DNA of 64,000 bases. Origin: Halobaculum sp. MBLA0143. Lineage in GTDB: Archaea; Halobacteriota; Halobacteria; Halobacteriales; Haloferacaceae. The position numbers and the translations under genes are program-made. The stretch lies in NCBI RefSeq assembly GCF_041361465.1, contig NZ_JBGKAC010000001.1:2170001-2234000 (forward strand), written 5' to 3'. The notes beneath the pieces are model-generated. The model worked only from the letters and a program-made list of their open reading frames with translations. It did no database searches and was not told the DNA's origin. How positions within the stretch are numbered: the first letter of the stretch is position 1; each line of letters starts with the position of its first letter. This document shows, in pieces, positions 8,215-17,228 of the stretch.

Positions 8215-8821
8215 CCGTCTCACCTCCGTCTCCGGCGGGGTCTGTGTCGCCGCCGGGGTCGCCGACGCGACCGCCGTCCGTCTCCGGCCGCGGATCGGGG
8301 ACGGGGTCGCCCGGCTTCAGCTCCTCGTCGAAGATGGCGAGCGCGTAGTCTTCCCAGGTTCGGATCGGGTCCAGCACGGTCTCGCGGTCGGTGACGACGA
8401 GACTGTGAACGATCAGGGTGTTAGTGGCGGCGTCGTAGTCCATCGTGAGTGTTCCCGGCGTGAGTGTGATGCTGTTTGCGATGGTGGTGACGGCGGCGTC
8501 CGACTGGACGCGCAGGGGGACCTCCACGACCGCGGGGTCGATCGGCAGCGACGGCGACAACACGATCCGGGCCACCGAGAGGTTGGCGATCAACAGCTCC
8601 TTCAGGAACGTGGCGACGTACAGCAGGGCGTACGGCGCCACGCGGAGCGTCCGGCTCGTGACGGTGTCGCCGTAGAACCGTCGGAGTCCGACGGCGACCG
8701 GCAGCCCGACGGCCAGCCCGATCAACCCCTCCTCGGCGACCCGGGTGGCCGTCGGCGGCACGCCGCGGACGAACAGCCACAACACGGCCAGGAACACCGT
8801 GTTGGCGATCAGGCGTCGCAT
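8207..8821 (-). CDS. mnhE: Na+/H+ antiporter subunit E
   Basis: A 204-residue MnhE-type protein. N-terminal hydrophobic helices are followed by the conserved segment around S-I-T-L-T-P-G-T-L-T (about 117-126) and V-H-S-L. A 40-residue acidic, Gly/Pro/Asp-rich tail extends beyond the usual family end, a common halophile feature. Its ATG shares one base with the mnhD stop (TGATG). Confidence 0.94.
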   Translation of the reverse strand: MRRLIANTVFLAVLWLFVRGVPPTATRVAEEGLIGLAVGLPVAVGLRRFYGDTVTSRTLRVAPYALLYVATFLKELLIANLSVARIVLSPSLPIDPAVVEVPLRVQSDAAVTTIANSITLTPGTLTMDYDAATNTLIVHSLVVTDRETVLDPIRTWEDYALAIFDEELKPGDPVPDPRPETDGGRVGDPGGDTDPAGDGGETDG

Positions 8822-10545
8822 CAGTGTTCACCTCCGCCGGCCTCGACCGGCACACGCTCGGCGCCGAGCACGGCGTCGACGTAGCCCGCGGTGTCCGTCG
8901 CGGCGTCGCCGGCGGTCGCGGCCGCGTCGACGACGAACTCCGCGCCGACGCCGAAGCCGACGAGCGCGACCGCCAGCGATACCACCACGGCCACCTCAAC
9001 GACCAACGTCCGACTCCCCGTCGTCGTGTAGCCGCCGTCGGCGGCCGCGCCCGTCGGGTCGGGCCCGCCAGCGCGCCACCGGTCGGGGACGAACGTCTCC
9101 ACCCGCCCGGACGGGTCACCCCAGAAGACGGCGTTCCACGCCCGGGTGACGTACGCGATCGTGAACACGGCCCCGACGAGCGTCGCCGCGAGTCCGAGCC
9201 ACGCGAGGGTCGCGGCGACGCCGCTCCCGGCGGCACCGCCGACGACTGCGACCCGGAACACGAGCAGCTTGCCGAAGAAGCCGACCAACGGTGGGACGCC
9301 GATCAGCGACAGGCCGCCCAGCAGGAACCCCGCCGCGAGCACGGGCGTCCGGCGGGCGAGCCCGCCCAGCTCCGAGAAGTCGGCCGACCCGACGGCGTCC
9401 CGGAGCGTGCCGACCACCAGGAACAGGAGCGCCTTCGCGATCGCGTGGTTGAACGCGTACACGAGCGCGGCGGCGACGCCGAACGCCGCCAGCGTCTCGC
9501 CGGGCGCCGACGCCGGGACGGCCGTCGCCGGCGCGAGCGCGACCACGCCCAACGGGACGATCACGAACCCGATCTGGGCGATCGAGGAGAACGCCAACAG
9601 CTCCGACAGTCGGTCGCGGCCGATCGCCGCGACCCCGCCGTAGACGGTGGAGGCGACGGCCGTGACGAGTAGGATCGGGCCGACGTAGTCCAACGCCGAG
9701 CCGTTGGCGTACTCCGCGGCCGCGAACACGGTGAAGAACAACCGGATCACGGCGTACACGCCCACCTTCTTCACCACGCCGGCGAGCACGGCCGTCACGG
9801 GGTCCGGGGCGGCGTCGTACGCCGCCGGCACCCAGAAGTGGAACGGGACGACCCCGGCCTTCAGCGCGAACACGGACAACAGCAGCGTCGCCAGCCCGAG
9901 CGTCGGCGCGACTGCGACGTCGTACGCCGCCGGGTTGGCGAGCCGTTCGGCCATCGCCGCCATGTTGAGTGTGCCGGTCGTGGCGTACAGCCCGCCGATC
10001 GCGACGAGCATCACCGCGCTGCCCAACAGGTTGAGCACGACGTACGACAGCGCCGCCCGGGTCTCGTCGGGACCGGACCGGAACACGACGAGCACGTAGC
10101 TGGCCATCAGCATCACCTCGAACCAGACGAACAGGTTGAACACGTCGCCGGTGAGGAACGCGCCCGCCACGCCGGCGATCATGAAGTGGTACAGCGGGTG
10201 GAACGAGAGGCGTTGGCCCTCCCGAGAGACGGACACGAGGGCGAACACGAGCGCCGGCAGCGTCACGACGCCCGACAGCGCCAGCATCGACGCCGACAGC
10301 CCGTCGGCGACGAACGTGATCCCGTACGGGGCCGGCCAGTTCGAGAGGTAGTACGGCAACACGCCCGACCCCTGGAGCACGACCCGTTCGAACAACAGCG
10401 CGACGGCGACGGTGTAGCCGACCCCGCCCAGCAGGCTCACCGCACGCTGGAGTCGGAGATCCAGGCGGGCGAGCAACGAGAGGATCGCCGTCGACAGCGC
10501 GATCAACACGGGCGCGACGACGAGCGGGTCGCCGGCGACACTCAT
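8821..10545 (-). CDS. mnhD: Na+/H+ antiporter subunit D
   Basis: A 574-residue polytopic protein homologous to the proton-pumping NuoM/NuoN subunits of complex I. The membrane Glu lies in F-V-W-F-E-V-M-L-M (about 139-147). The Lys/His region reads LKAGVVPFHFWVP then VVKKVGVYAV. About 14 helices are predicted, with an acidic soluble insert near 480-500 and an Asp/Ala-rich C-terminus. The gene follows mnhC after 37 bases, the largest gap among the first six cistrons. Only one D-type subunit is present. Confidence 0.95.
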   Translation of the reverse strand: MSVAGDPLVVAPVLIALSTAILSLLARLDLRLQRAVSLLGGVGYTVAVALLFERVVLQGSGVLPYYLSNWPAPYGITFVADGLSASMLALSGVVTLPALVFALVSVSREGQRLSFHPLYHFMIAGVAGAFLTGDVFNLFVWFEVMLMASYVLVVFRSGPDETRAALSYVVLNLLGSAVMLVAIGGLYATTGTLNMAAMAERLANPAAYDVAVAPTLGLATLLLSVFALKAGVVPFHFWVPAAYDAAPDPVTAVLAGVVKKVGVYAVIRLFFTVFAAAEYANGSALDYVGPILLVTAVASTVYGGVAAIGRDRLSELLAFSSIAQIGFVIVPLGVVALAPATAVPASAPGETLAAFGVAAALVYAFNHAIAKALLFLVVGTLRDAVGSADFSELGGLARRTPVLAAGFLLGGLSLIGVPPLVGFFGKLLVFRVAVVGGAAGSGVAATLAWLGLAATLVGAVFTIAYVTRAWNAVFWGDPSGRVETFVPDRWRAGGPDPTGAAADGGYTTTGSRTLVVEVAVVVSLAVALVGFGVGAEFVVDAAATAGDAATDTAGYVDAVLGAERVPVEAGGGEH

Positions 10546-10582
10546 CGCGGCTCACCCCCGTCGCAGGCGGCTGTGGCGGCTG

Positions 10583-10921
10583 TCACAGCCCCTCACCCCC
10601 GAGTTCGTACACGTCGATGGTGCCGTGTTCCTCGTACACCCGGTAGGTCAACACGAGCGCGAGCGCAGTCGTCCCGAAGCCGATGACGATGGCAGTCAAC
10701 ACGAGCGCCTGGACCAACGGGTCCGTCGGGGCCGCCGCCGTCCGGAAGTCGCCGATGGGGGCCGGGCCGAGGAACCCACCCATCGTGACGAGGTAGACGT
10801 TGGCCGACTGCGAGACGATAGCGACACCCCAGACGACACGCACCACGTCCCGCCGGAGGACGAGGTACGTCCCGAGGGAGAACAACGTCCCGAGCACGGC
10901 CGCGAGCAGCCACTGGGTCAC
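10583..10921 (-). CDS. mnhC: Na+/H+ antiporter subunit C
   Basis: A 112-residue NuoK-like subunit with three hydrophobic helices and the family motif D-P-L-V-Q-A-L-V-L-T-A-I-V-I (about 67-80). Start and stop overlap neighbours by ATGA, so it lies in the tightly packed core of the operon. Confidence 0.95.
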   Translation of the reverse strand: MTQWLLAAVLGTLFSLGTYLVLRRDVVRVVWGVAIVSQSANVYLVTMGGFLGPAPIGDFRTAAAPTDPLVQALVLTAIVIGFGTTALALVLTYRVYEEHGTIDVYELGGEGL

Positions 10922-11457
10922 TCCGAACCCACCTCCGAGACGATGGTGAGGAGTCCACCGACGACGGTGCCGTACACTCCGAGGTCGAACGCGAGAGCGC
11001 TGGCTACCTCTAGTTCACCGTACAACGGGAGTCCGTGGACGAACGCCACACCCTGGGTGAGGAACCCGGAGCCGGCGGCCATCGGGACGATCCCGCTGCC
11101 GGCCGCGACCGCGAGGCCGCCGGCGAACAGCCACCGGTACCACTCCGTCGCGCCGTGGCTGCCGTCGGCGGTCGGCGGCCCGATCAACAACCCCTGGAGG
11201 TAGTCCAGGCCGAACGTGACGTACACCAACACCGCGGCGGTCGCGGTCAACACCGCGCCGATGAAGCCGCCGCCCGGGCGGTTGTGGCCCTGGAACAACA
11301 GCGCCAGCGCCGTCACGACGATGATCGGCACGACCGCCTTGACGACGGTGCGCGCGACGACTGTCGTCTGGTCGTACGGTTGGCCGGGTGGTCGGTCGTC
11401 GGTGCGTCCGTCGCTCGCGGTCCCGCCGTCCGGGACCGGCTGGCTGTCGTCTGTCAC
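10918..11457 (-). CDS. mnhB: Na+/H+ antiporter subunit B
   Basis: A 179-residue protein: about 30 acidic N-terminal residues, then four helices and the MnhB motif G-H-N-R-P-G-G-G-F-I-G (about 57-67). The end E-L-E-V-A-S-A-L-A-F-D-L-G-V-Y is typical of the family. The start overlaps the mnhA stop by four bases. Confidence 0.95.
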   Translation of the reverse strand: MTDDSQPVPDGGTASDGRTDDRPPGQPYDQTTVVARTVVKAVVPIIVVTALALLFQGHNRPGGGFIGAVLTATAAVLVYVTFGLDYLQGLLIGPPTADGSHGATEWYRWLFAGGLAVAAGSGIVPMAAGSGFLTQGVAFVHGLPLYGELEVASALAFDLGVYGTVVGGLLTIVSEVGSE

Positions 11458-13853
11458 TGTGTCTCACCTCGTTCCCGCATCCGGATCAGCGTCAACACCG
11501 CGAGTGCCGCCATCGCCACGACGGCGATCTCGCCCATCGTGTCGGTCGCCCGCAGGTCCACTAAGATCACGTTGACGACGTTCGAGCCGCCGCCGTAGTC
11601 CGTGAAGAACGCACCGTGTTCGCCCGGCGGGAGGTTGGCCCGCGAGACGAGCACCTCCGACAACGGCTCGGCCGGCGACGCGCTCGTCGAGACGACGACC
11701 GTGACGAACACGGTCGCGCCGACGAGCGTCGCCACGGCGCCGTCTCGGATCGCCCGCAGCCGCGACGGTTCGCCGTAGAACGCCGGCAGCCGGTTCAACA
11801 CGAGCAGGAACAGGACGAGCACCAACGTCTCCACGACCAACTGCGTCAGCGCCAGGTCCGGCGCGTCCGCGAGGATGTAGAAGATCGCCACCATGAACCC
11901 CAGGATCGACAGCGTGAGCACGCCGGCGATGTGGGACGGCGCGCCGGTGACGGCGGCCGCGCCGACGACCGCGACCGCCAACACGATCACGAACGCAGGG
12001 GTCAGCCCCGCGGCGGGCGTCAGTGCCGGGATCGACACCGCGGCGACGAGGTACGCCCCCAAGGCGAGCACGGCCGTCGTCGCCACGGTCCAGGCGGCGT
12101 ACGTCCGGACGAGTCCGGTCTGGGCCCACTCGGAGAACCGCCGGCCGGCCGTCGTCAGTCCGTTCACGCCGTTGTCGTACCACCAGTTCGCCCGGGCGGG
12201 GCCGGCCAGCAGCCGGCGGACGCCGCGGTGGAGTCGGTCGTACTGGGGCCACAGCAGTGCGCCGACGCCGATGGTGATCGCCGACATCACGACCGCGGGC
12301 TTCAGCTTCGTCGGGAACTTCACCGAGAAGGAGTGTGCCTCCCCGGCGACGGTGCTGGCGTACACGTCACCGACCAACAACCGGATGGCGCCGTTCGGGT
12401 CGGCGCTGATGGCCGCGACGGCGACCGCGAGCACGGCCGCCGGCGCCAGCATCGCCGCCGGCGGGCGGTGGACGTGTCCCAGCGTCTCCGGGCGGTCGCC
12501 CAGGAACAGGGAGAGGAACTTCACGGAGTAGAGGAAGGTGAACACGCTCCCGAGGACGGCGACGACCGGGAACACCCACGCCGCCCCGCCGGCGGCGTGA
12601 CCCACCTCGTAGGTGGCCTCGAACAGCAGTTCCTTGGAGTAGAAGCCGTTGAACGGCGGCAGCCCGGCCATCGACAGCGAGGCGAGCCCGGCGATCACGG
12701 CCGTCACGGGGAGGTCGTGACGCAGCCCCCGGAGGTGTTCGATCTTTCGGGTGCCGGCCTCGTGGGCGACGATTCCGGCGACGAGGAACAGAGCCGCCTT
12801 GAACGAGGCGTGGTTGAGGACGTGGAACGCCCCCGTCTCGGCACCCAGCCCGTTCGCGGCGCCGAAGCCGGCGGTGATCAGTCCGAGGTGCGAGGCCGTC
12901 GAGTACGCCAACAGTTCCTTGATGTCCGTCGCCGCCACCGCGAGGACGGCCGCGACGGTCATCGTCAGCAGCCCCAGAGAGAGCACGACCACGGACCACT
13001 CCGGGACGAGCGTCTCGGCTTCGGCGGGCAGGAAGAACGGCCGGAACCGGCCCAGGAGGTAGACGCCCGCCTTCACCATCGTCGCGGAGTGGAGGAACGC
13101 CGAGACGGGCGTGGGCGCTTCCATCGCGTTCGGCAGCCAGACGTGGAAGGGCACCTGCGCGGACTTCGTCGCCGCGCCGACCCCGACCAGGAGGAGCGCG
13201 GGGACGAACAGCCCGGCAGTCCGCAGCTGCTCCCCGGTGGAGCCGGCCTGTGCGACCAACGACCCCTCGCCGGCGATCAGGGTCGTCCCGCCGGCCCACG
13301 CCAACACGAGGAAGCCCGCCAGCATGAACAGCCCGCCGGCGACCGTGATCAGCATCGACTTCCGGGCGGCGTACTGGGAGTCGTCGGCCGACGTGTAGTG
13401 GCCGATCAACAGGAACGACGAGAGACTCGTCAGCTCCCAGAACGTGAACAGGGCGAACAGGTCGCCCGCGAGCGCCACGCCCAGCATCGACCCCATGAAC
13501 GCCAGCATCGTGGCGTAGTACTTCGCCTGGCCGGGTTCGCCGTGCATGTAGCCGCCGGAGTAGACGAGCACGAGCACGCCGACACCCGAGGCGAGGAATG
13601 CGATCAGGAGCGCGAGGCCGTCGACGTACAGGGCCAGCGACACTCCGAGCGAGGGGACCCACTCGACGGCGTACCGCGTCCCACCCTGGAGGCCGACGCC
13701 GGCGGCGTACAGCCGCCAGACGAGCCCGAGACAGACCGCCGCCACCCCGGCCGCGTAGTAGGCGGTCTGCTCCCCGAAGACCCGGTAGGCCGCGGGAGCC
13801 AGCGCCGCCCCGAGGAACGGGAGGAAGACGACGGCGAGGACGGTCTCTATCAC
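11454..13853 (-). CDS. mnhA: Na+/H+ antiporter subunit A
   Basis: The large subunit, about 799 residues from GTG at 13853. A TTG at 13892 would add 13 residues that look less membrane-like, so the GTG is preferred. The N-terminal two-thirds is NuoL-like: the membrane Glu in F-T-F-W-E-L-T-S-L (about 135-143) and the T-K-S-A-Q-V-P-F-H-V-W-L-P segment are present. The C-terminal third contains the MnhA-specific extension with the helix bearing A-D-A-P-D-L-A-L-T-Q-L-V-V-E-T and a final E-I-A-V-V-A-M-A-A-L-A-V. It heads the operon A-B-C-D-E-F-G. The complex expels Na+, central to a high-salt cell that keeps cytoplasmic Na+ low. Confidence 0.95.
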   Translation of the reverse strand: MIETVLAVVFLPFLGAALAPAAYRVFGEQTAYYAAGVAAVCLGLVWRLYAAGVGLQGGTRYAVEWVPSLGVSLALYVDGLALLIAFLASGVGVLVLVYSGGYMHGEPGQAKYYATMLAFMGSMLGVALAGDLFALFTFWELTSLSSFLLIGHYTSADDSQYAARKSMLITVAGGLFMLAGFLVLAWAGGTTLIAGEGSLVAQAGSTGEQLRTAGLFVPALLLVGVGAATKSAQVPFHVWLPNAMEAPTPVSAFLHSATMVKAGVYLLGRFRPFFLPAEAETLVPEWSVVVLSLGLLTMTVAAVLAVAATDIKELLAYSTASHLGLITAGFGAANGLGAETGAFHVLNHASFKAALFLVAGIVAHEAGTRKIEHLRGLRHDLPVTAVIAGLASLSMAGLPPFNGFYSKELLFEATYEVGHAAGGAAWVFPVVAVLGSVFTFLYSVKFLSLFLGDRPETLGHVHRPPAAMLAPAAVLAVAVAAISADPNGAIRLLVGDVYASTVAGEAHSFSVKFPTKLKPAVVMSAITIGVGALLWPQYDRLHRGVRRLLAGPARANWWYDNGVNGLTTAGRRFSEWAQTGLVRTYAAWTVATTAVLALGAYLVAAVSIPALTPAAGLTPAFVIVLAVAVVGAAAVTGAPSHIAGVLTLSILGFMVAIFYILADAPDLALTQLVVETLVLVLFLLVLNRLPAFYGEPSRLRAIRDGAVATLVGATVFVTVVVSTSASPAEPLSEVLVSRANLPPGEHGAFFTDYGGGSNVVNVILVDLRATDTMGEIAVVAMAALAVLTLIRMRERGETQ

Positions 13854-13940
13854 ACCACTAACTCGGCCAGACCCGGCCTTGAGTGTTGTCAAAGCTCGTG
13901 GTCCTCGCCGAGCGGACGGAGCGGACGGCTCCGGTCGGTC

Positions 13941-14369
13941 TCAGTCGTCGACGTGGATGGTCGTGACGGGGACGGCGGCGGCTTGACCGACGTGGTCGGC
14001 GACGCTGCCGGTGACGAGTCGGTCGAGCCCCTGGCGGTTGTGGGTGCCCATCACGACGAAGTCACAGTCCTGGTCCCGGACGGTCTCGACGATGGCGTCG
14101 CCCGGGTCGCCGGTTACGGTGACACGCTCCAACGGGACGGCGTCGTCGACGTGGTCGGCGACCGCCTCGAAGACGGCGTCTGCGCCGCGTGGTTCCGTGA
14201 CGGTGCCGGTCTCCCCGGGCGCGGCGGTCCCCCCGTCGTCGTCCGGGTCGACGACGTGGAGCGCCAGAAGCTCGGCGTCGAGTGCGACGGCGAGGCTGCG
14301 GGCGTGGTCGACGACCGGGTCCACGTCGCCGTCGCCGGCGACCGGGAGCAGGATACGCTCGTACTCCAT
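13941..14369 (-). CDS. Universal stress protein (UspA family)
   Basis: A 142-residue single-domain Usp starting at ATG 14369 (M-E-Y-E-R-I-L-L-P-V). The C-terminal nucleotide-binding signature reads V-M-G-T-H-N-R-Q-G-L, then L-V-T-G-S-V-A-D-H-V, matching G-x2-G-x9-G-[ST] of ATP-binding Usps. It lies downstream of and divergent from the amidohydrolase. Target process unknown. Confidence 0.9.
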   Translation of the reverse strand: MEYERILLPVAGDGDVDPVVDHARSLAVALDAELLALHVVDPDDDGGTAAPGETGTVTEPRGADAVFEAVADHVDDAVPLERVTVTGDPGDAIVETVRDQDCDFVVMGTHNRQGLDRLVTGSVADHVGQAAAVPVTTIHVDD

Positions 14370-14468
14370 CGTACCTGCGTGTGGCGACACCACGGAGTTA
14401 ACTCCTCGTGTTTCGCCGCGACGGACGCCACCCGTAGCTTTAGCACCTGGGGTGTAGTAACGCCGAAC

Positions 14469-15653
14469 ATGTCAACGATTGTGATAGAAGGCGGGACGGT
14501 CGCGGACGCAGACGGGACAGTCGTGGCGGACGTGGCGGTCGACACGGAGGCGGGAGAGATTCTCGCAGTCGGTGACGTGTCGGGAGCAGTCGAGGCGGCG
14601 ACGACGGTGACGCGGCTGGACGCGACCGGACAGTTCGTCGCGCCGGGGCTCGTGGACGCTCACGTCCACCTCCAGATGGACGGTCGGCCGGACACCCAGT
14701 CCGGTCGCCACGAGCCGCGGGACAGTTACGCGTACACCGCGGCGTCGAACCTCCGGACGGCCGTCGAGAACGGGGTGACGACCGTCCGAGACCTGGGGGC
14801 GACCGGCGAGGTGGCGATCCAGGCCCGAGAGGCGGTCGCCGACGGCCGGCTCGTCGGGCCGCGGGTGTGCGCCTGTGGCCGGACGGTCGTCGTCACCGGC
14901 GGGCACACCCACTGGAGCGGTCGGGAGGCGGACGGTCCGGCGGAGGTCCGCAAGGCCGCCCGCGAACAGCTGAAACGCGGCGCGGACGTGGTGAAGTGTA
15001 TGGCGACCGGCGGCGTCCTCACCGAGGGCGCCAAGACGGAGGCGACGGAGCTGACGCCCGCGGAGTTGGAAGCGCTCGTCGACGCCGCGTCGGCGAAGGG
15101 GGTGCCGACGGCCGCCCACGCTCACGGGAAGGCGGGGATCGTGAACGCCGCCGAGGCCGGGATCACGAGCGTCGAGCACGGGACGTACATGGACCGGGAG
15201 GCGGCCGCGACGATGGCAGAACACGACACCTACTGGGTGCCGACCGCCTCCGCCCTCCGCGGGATCGTCGACAACGCCGACGCCGAGGGGGGTATCCCGG
15301 CGGATGCGGTCGAGAAGGCGGAACGGGCCGCCGAGGTGTTCGCCACCTCTTTCGAGCACGCCGCCGCCGAAGGGGTCGAGATCGCAATGGGGACGGACGC
15401 CGGCACGCCGTTCAATCACGTCTCGGAGATTCCGACGGAGCTCCAGTACATGGTCGAGTACGGGATGGAGCCGGCAGCGGCGCTGGAGGCCGCAACTGTC
15501 ACCGCTGCCGAACTGTGTGGCGTCGGCGACGTCGGACTGATCGAGGCGGGCTACGCCGCCGACCTGGTCGTCCTCCCGGCGAACCCACGCGAGGACCCGG
15601 CCGCCTACGAGGAACTGTCGGCGGTGATCGCCGACGGACAGCAGGTGGTCTGA
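14469..15653 (+). CDS. Metal-dependent amidohydrolase (imidazolonepropionase / Xaa-Pro dipeptidase-like)
   Basis: A 394-residue TIM-barrel amidohydrolase. Metal ligands are visible: H-V-H in V-D-A-H-V-H-L (about 64-70), a candidate carboxylated Lys in D-V-V-K-C-M-A-T-G-G (about 176-185), His in A-A-H-A-H-G, His in S-V-E-H-G-T-Y-M-D, and Asp in M-G-T-D-A-G-T-P. This set is typical of the COG1228 group that cleaves imidazolones or dipeptides; the substrate cannot be told. The N-terminal 55 residues and the C-terminus form the usual beta sandwich. ATG at 14469 is preceded by a TTTA-containing patch about 30 bases upstream. Confidence 0.88.
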   Translation: MSTIVIEGGTVADADGTVVADVAVDTEAGEILAVGDVSGAVEAATTVTRLDATGQFVAPGLVDAHVHLQMDGRPDTQSGRHEPRDSYAYTAASNLRTAVENGVTTVRDLGATGEVAIQAREAVADGRLVGPRVCACGRTVVVTGGHTHWSGREADGPAEVRKAAREQLKRGADVVKCMATGGVLTEGAKTEATELTPAELEALVDAASAKGVPTAAHAHGKAGIVNAAEAGITSVEHGTYMDREAAATMAEHDTYWVPTASALRGIVDNADAEGGIPADAVEKAERAAEVFATSFEHAAAEGVEIAMGTDAGTPFNHVSEIPTELQYMVEYGMEPAAALEAATVTAAELCGVGDVGLIEAGYAADLVVLPANPREDPAAYEELSAVIADGQQVV

Positions 15654-15689
15654 GTCGGCGGTGGACACACGCCGGCCGCGTGGCCGACC

Positions 15690-15698
15690 ATTCATACC
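15690..15698 (+). promoter_or_regulatory. TATA-like box fixing the carotenoid oxygenase start
   Basis: ATTCATACC lies about 27 bases before the GTG at 15721. It supports that GTG over the in-frame GTG at 15661. Confidence 0.4.
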
Positions 15699-15720
15699 GT
15701 CGCCCGGCGTAGCCGTCTCC

Positions 15721-17187
15721 GTGTCGCACAGACTCGGGTTCGAGACGCAAGACGAGGAGCACACCGGGGAGTCGCTGCCGGTGTCGGGGTCGCTGCCGGA
15801 CTGGCTCGTCGGCCGGCTGATCCGCAACGGTCCCGGGCAGTTCGAGGCCGGCGAGACGGAACTGCGCCACTGGTTCGACCCGCTCGCCATGCTCCGGGCG
15901 TTCCGGATCGACGGGCGGACGGACAGCGTCACCTACACGAACCGGTTCGTCCGCAGCGAAGACTTCGAGTACGCCCGGCAGGAGGGGGGCGTCCGGCGAA
16001 TGCTCCCGGGGACGCCCCCGGACCGACCCGTCTGGACGCGACTACGTCACAGCCTCAGCGGGGCGTTCCAGGACAACCCCTCTATCGGCGTGGCCAACTT
16101 CGGGAACACCGTCACGGCGATCACGGAGTCGCCGGTCGGTGTCCGCGTCGCCGCCGACGGCCTGGAGACGACCGGTCGGCGCGACCTGACGACCGGGCTG
16201 GACGCCGACTTCACGCTGGGTCACCCCCACTACGACCCCGACCGTGAGGTGTTCGTCAACCTCGCGGTGTCGTACGGCCGCGGGGCGACGTACACCCTGT
16301 TCGAGCGCGACCCACAGACGACGGCCGTCGAGCCGATCTGCGAGCTGCCGTTCGACGACGCGCCGTACGCCCACTCGTTCGCGCTCACCGACGAGTTCGC
16401 CGTGCTGGCGGCGATCCCGTACGGGTTGGACACGACGCAGTTGCTGACGGGTGCTCTCTCCGGCGGGACGTTCGTCGACGCCGTCACGTCGTTCGAGGAC
16501 GGAATCGGCGGCGAGACGGAGACGAGAGACGCCCGGTTCGTCGTGGTCGACCGCGAGACCGGCGAGGTCCGGCGGGAGGTGCCGGCGGACCCGTTCTTCG
16601 TCTACCACCACGCGAACGCCTACCGCGACGGCGACGACCTCCTGGTGGACATGGTCGCGTACGACGACGAACGGGCGATGACGCGGCTCACCGTGTCCAA
16701 CCTGGCGAGTGACGACCCGGACGTGCCCGCCGGCGACTTCGTTCGCTACCGGGTGCCGTTGGACGACGGCCGGGCGACCTACGAGACGCTGTACGAGGGC
16801 CAGGTGGAGTTCCCCACGTTCGACTACCCGACGAGGCTCGGGGAGTCGTACCGCTACTGTTACCTCGCGGCCAACGCCGACGGCTCCAGTCTCCCGACGC
16901 GGCTCGTCAAGTACGACTTACGAGAGGGGTCGACGACGACCTGGACACCCGAGGGGGAGGGGTACCCCGGGGAGCCGTTGTTCGAGGCCGCGCCGGGCGC
17001 CGACGGGGAAGACACCGGCGTGATCGTCACGACCGTGCTGGACGCCGACGCCGAGCGGACGGACCTCGTCGTGTTGGACGCCCGGGACATGACGGAGCGT
17101 GCCCGCGCGATGGGAGTCCACCGGCTGCCGTACGGCTTCCACGGCCAGTTCTACCGGGACGGCAACCGCGTCCGGAGTATGGCGTGA
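15721..17187 (+). CDS. Carotenoid oxygenase (RPE65 / CCD family)
   Basis: The 488-residue protein belongs to the non-haem iron dioxygenases that cleave carotenoid double bonds. All four Fe(II)-binding His are visible in order: L-G-H-P-H-Y-D-P, Y-A-H-S-F-A-L-T, V-Y-H-H-A-N-A-Y and the C-terminal Y-G-F-H-G-Q-F. R-N-G-P-G-Q-F near the N-terminus is the family's standard opening. It differs from the membrane Brp/Blh enzymes that make retinal for bacteriorhodopsin, though retinal or apocarotenoid production is a reasonable guess. Substrate not determinable. Confidence 0.93.
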   Translation: MSHRLGFETQDEEHTGESLPVSGSLPDWLVGRLIRNGPGQFEAGETELRHWFDPLAMLRAFRIDGRTDSVTYTNRFVRSEDFEYARQEGGVRRMLPGTPPDRPVWTRLRHSLSGAFQDNPSIGVANFGNTVTAITESPVGVRVAADGLETTGRRDLTTGLDADFTLGHPHYDPDREVFVNLAVSYGRGATYTLFERDPQTTAVEPICELPFDDAPYAHSFALTDEFAVLAAIPYGLDTTQLLTGALSGGTFVDAVTSFEDGIGGETETRDARFVVVDRETGEVRREVPADPFFVYHHANAYRDGDDLLVDMVAYDDERAMTRLTVSNLASDDPDVPAGDFVRYRVPLDDGRATYETLYEGQVEFPTFDYPTRLGESYRYCYLAANADGSSLPTRLVKYDLREGSTTTWTPEGEGYPGEPLFEAAPGADGEDTGVIVTTVLDADAERTDLVVLDARDMTERARAMGVHRLPYGFHGQFYRDGNRVRSMA

Positions 17188-17228
17188 GTCGTCCGAAGCG
17201 GTAAGCCGTTCCGGGCCCCACCCAGAGC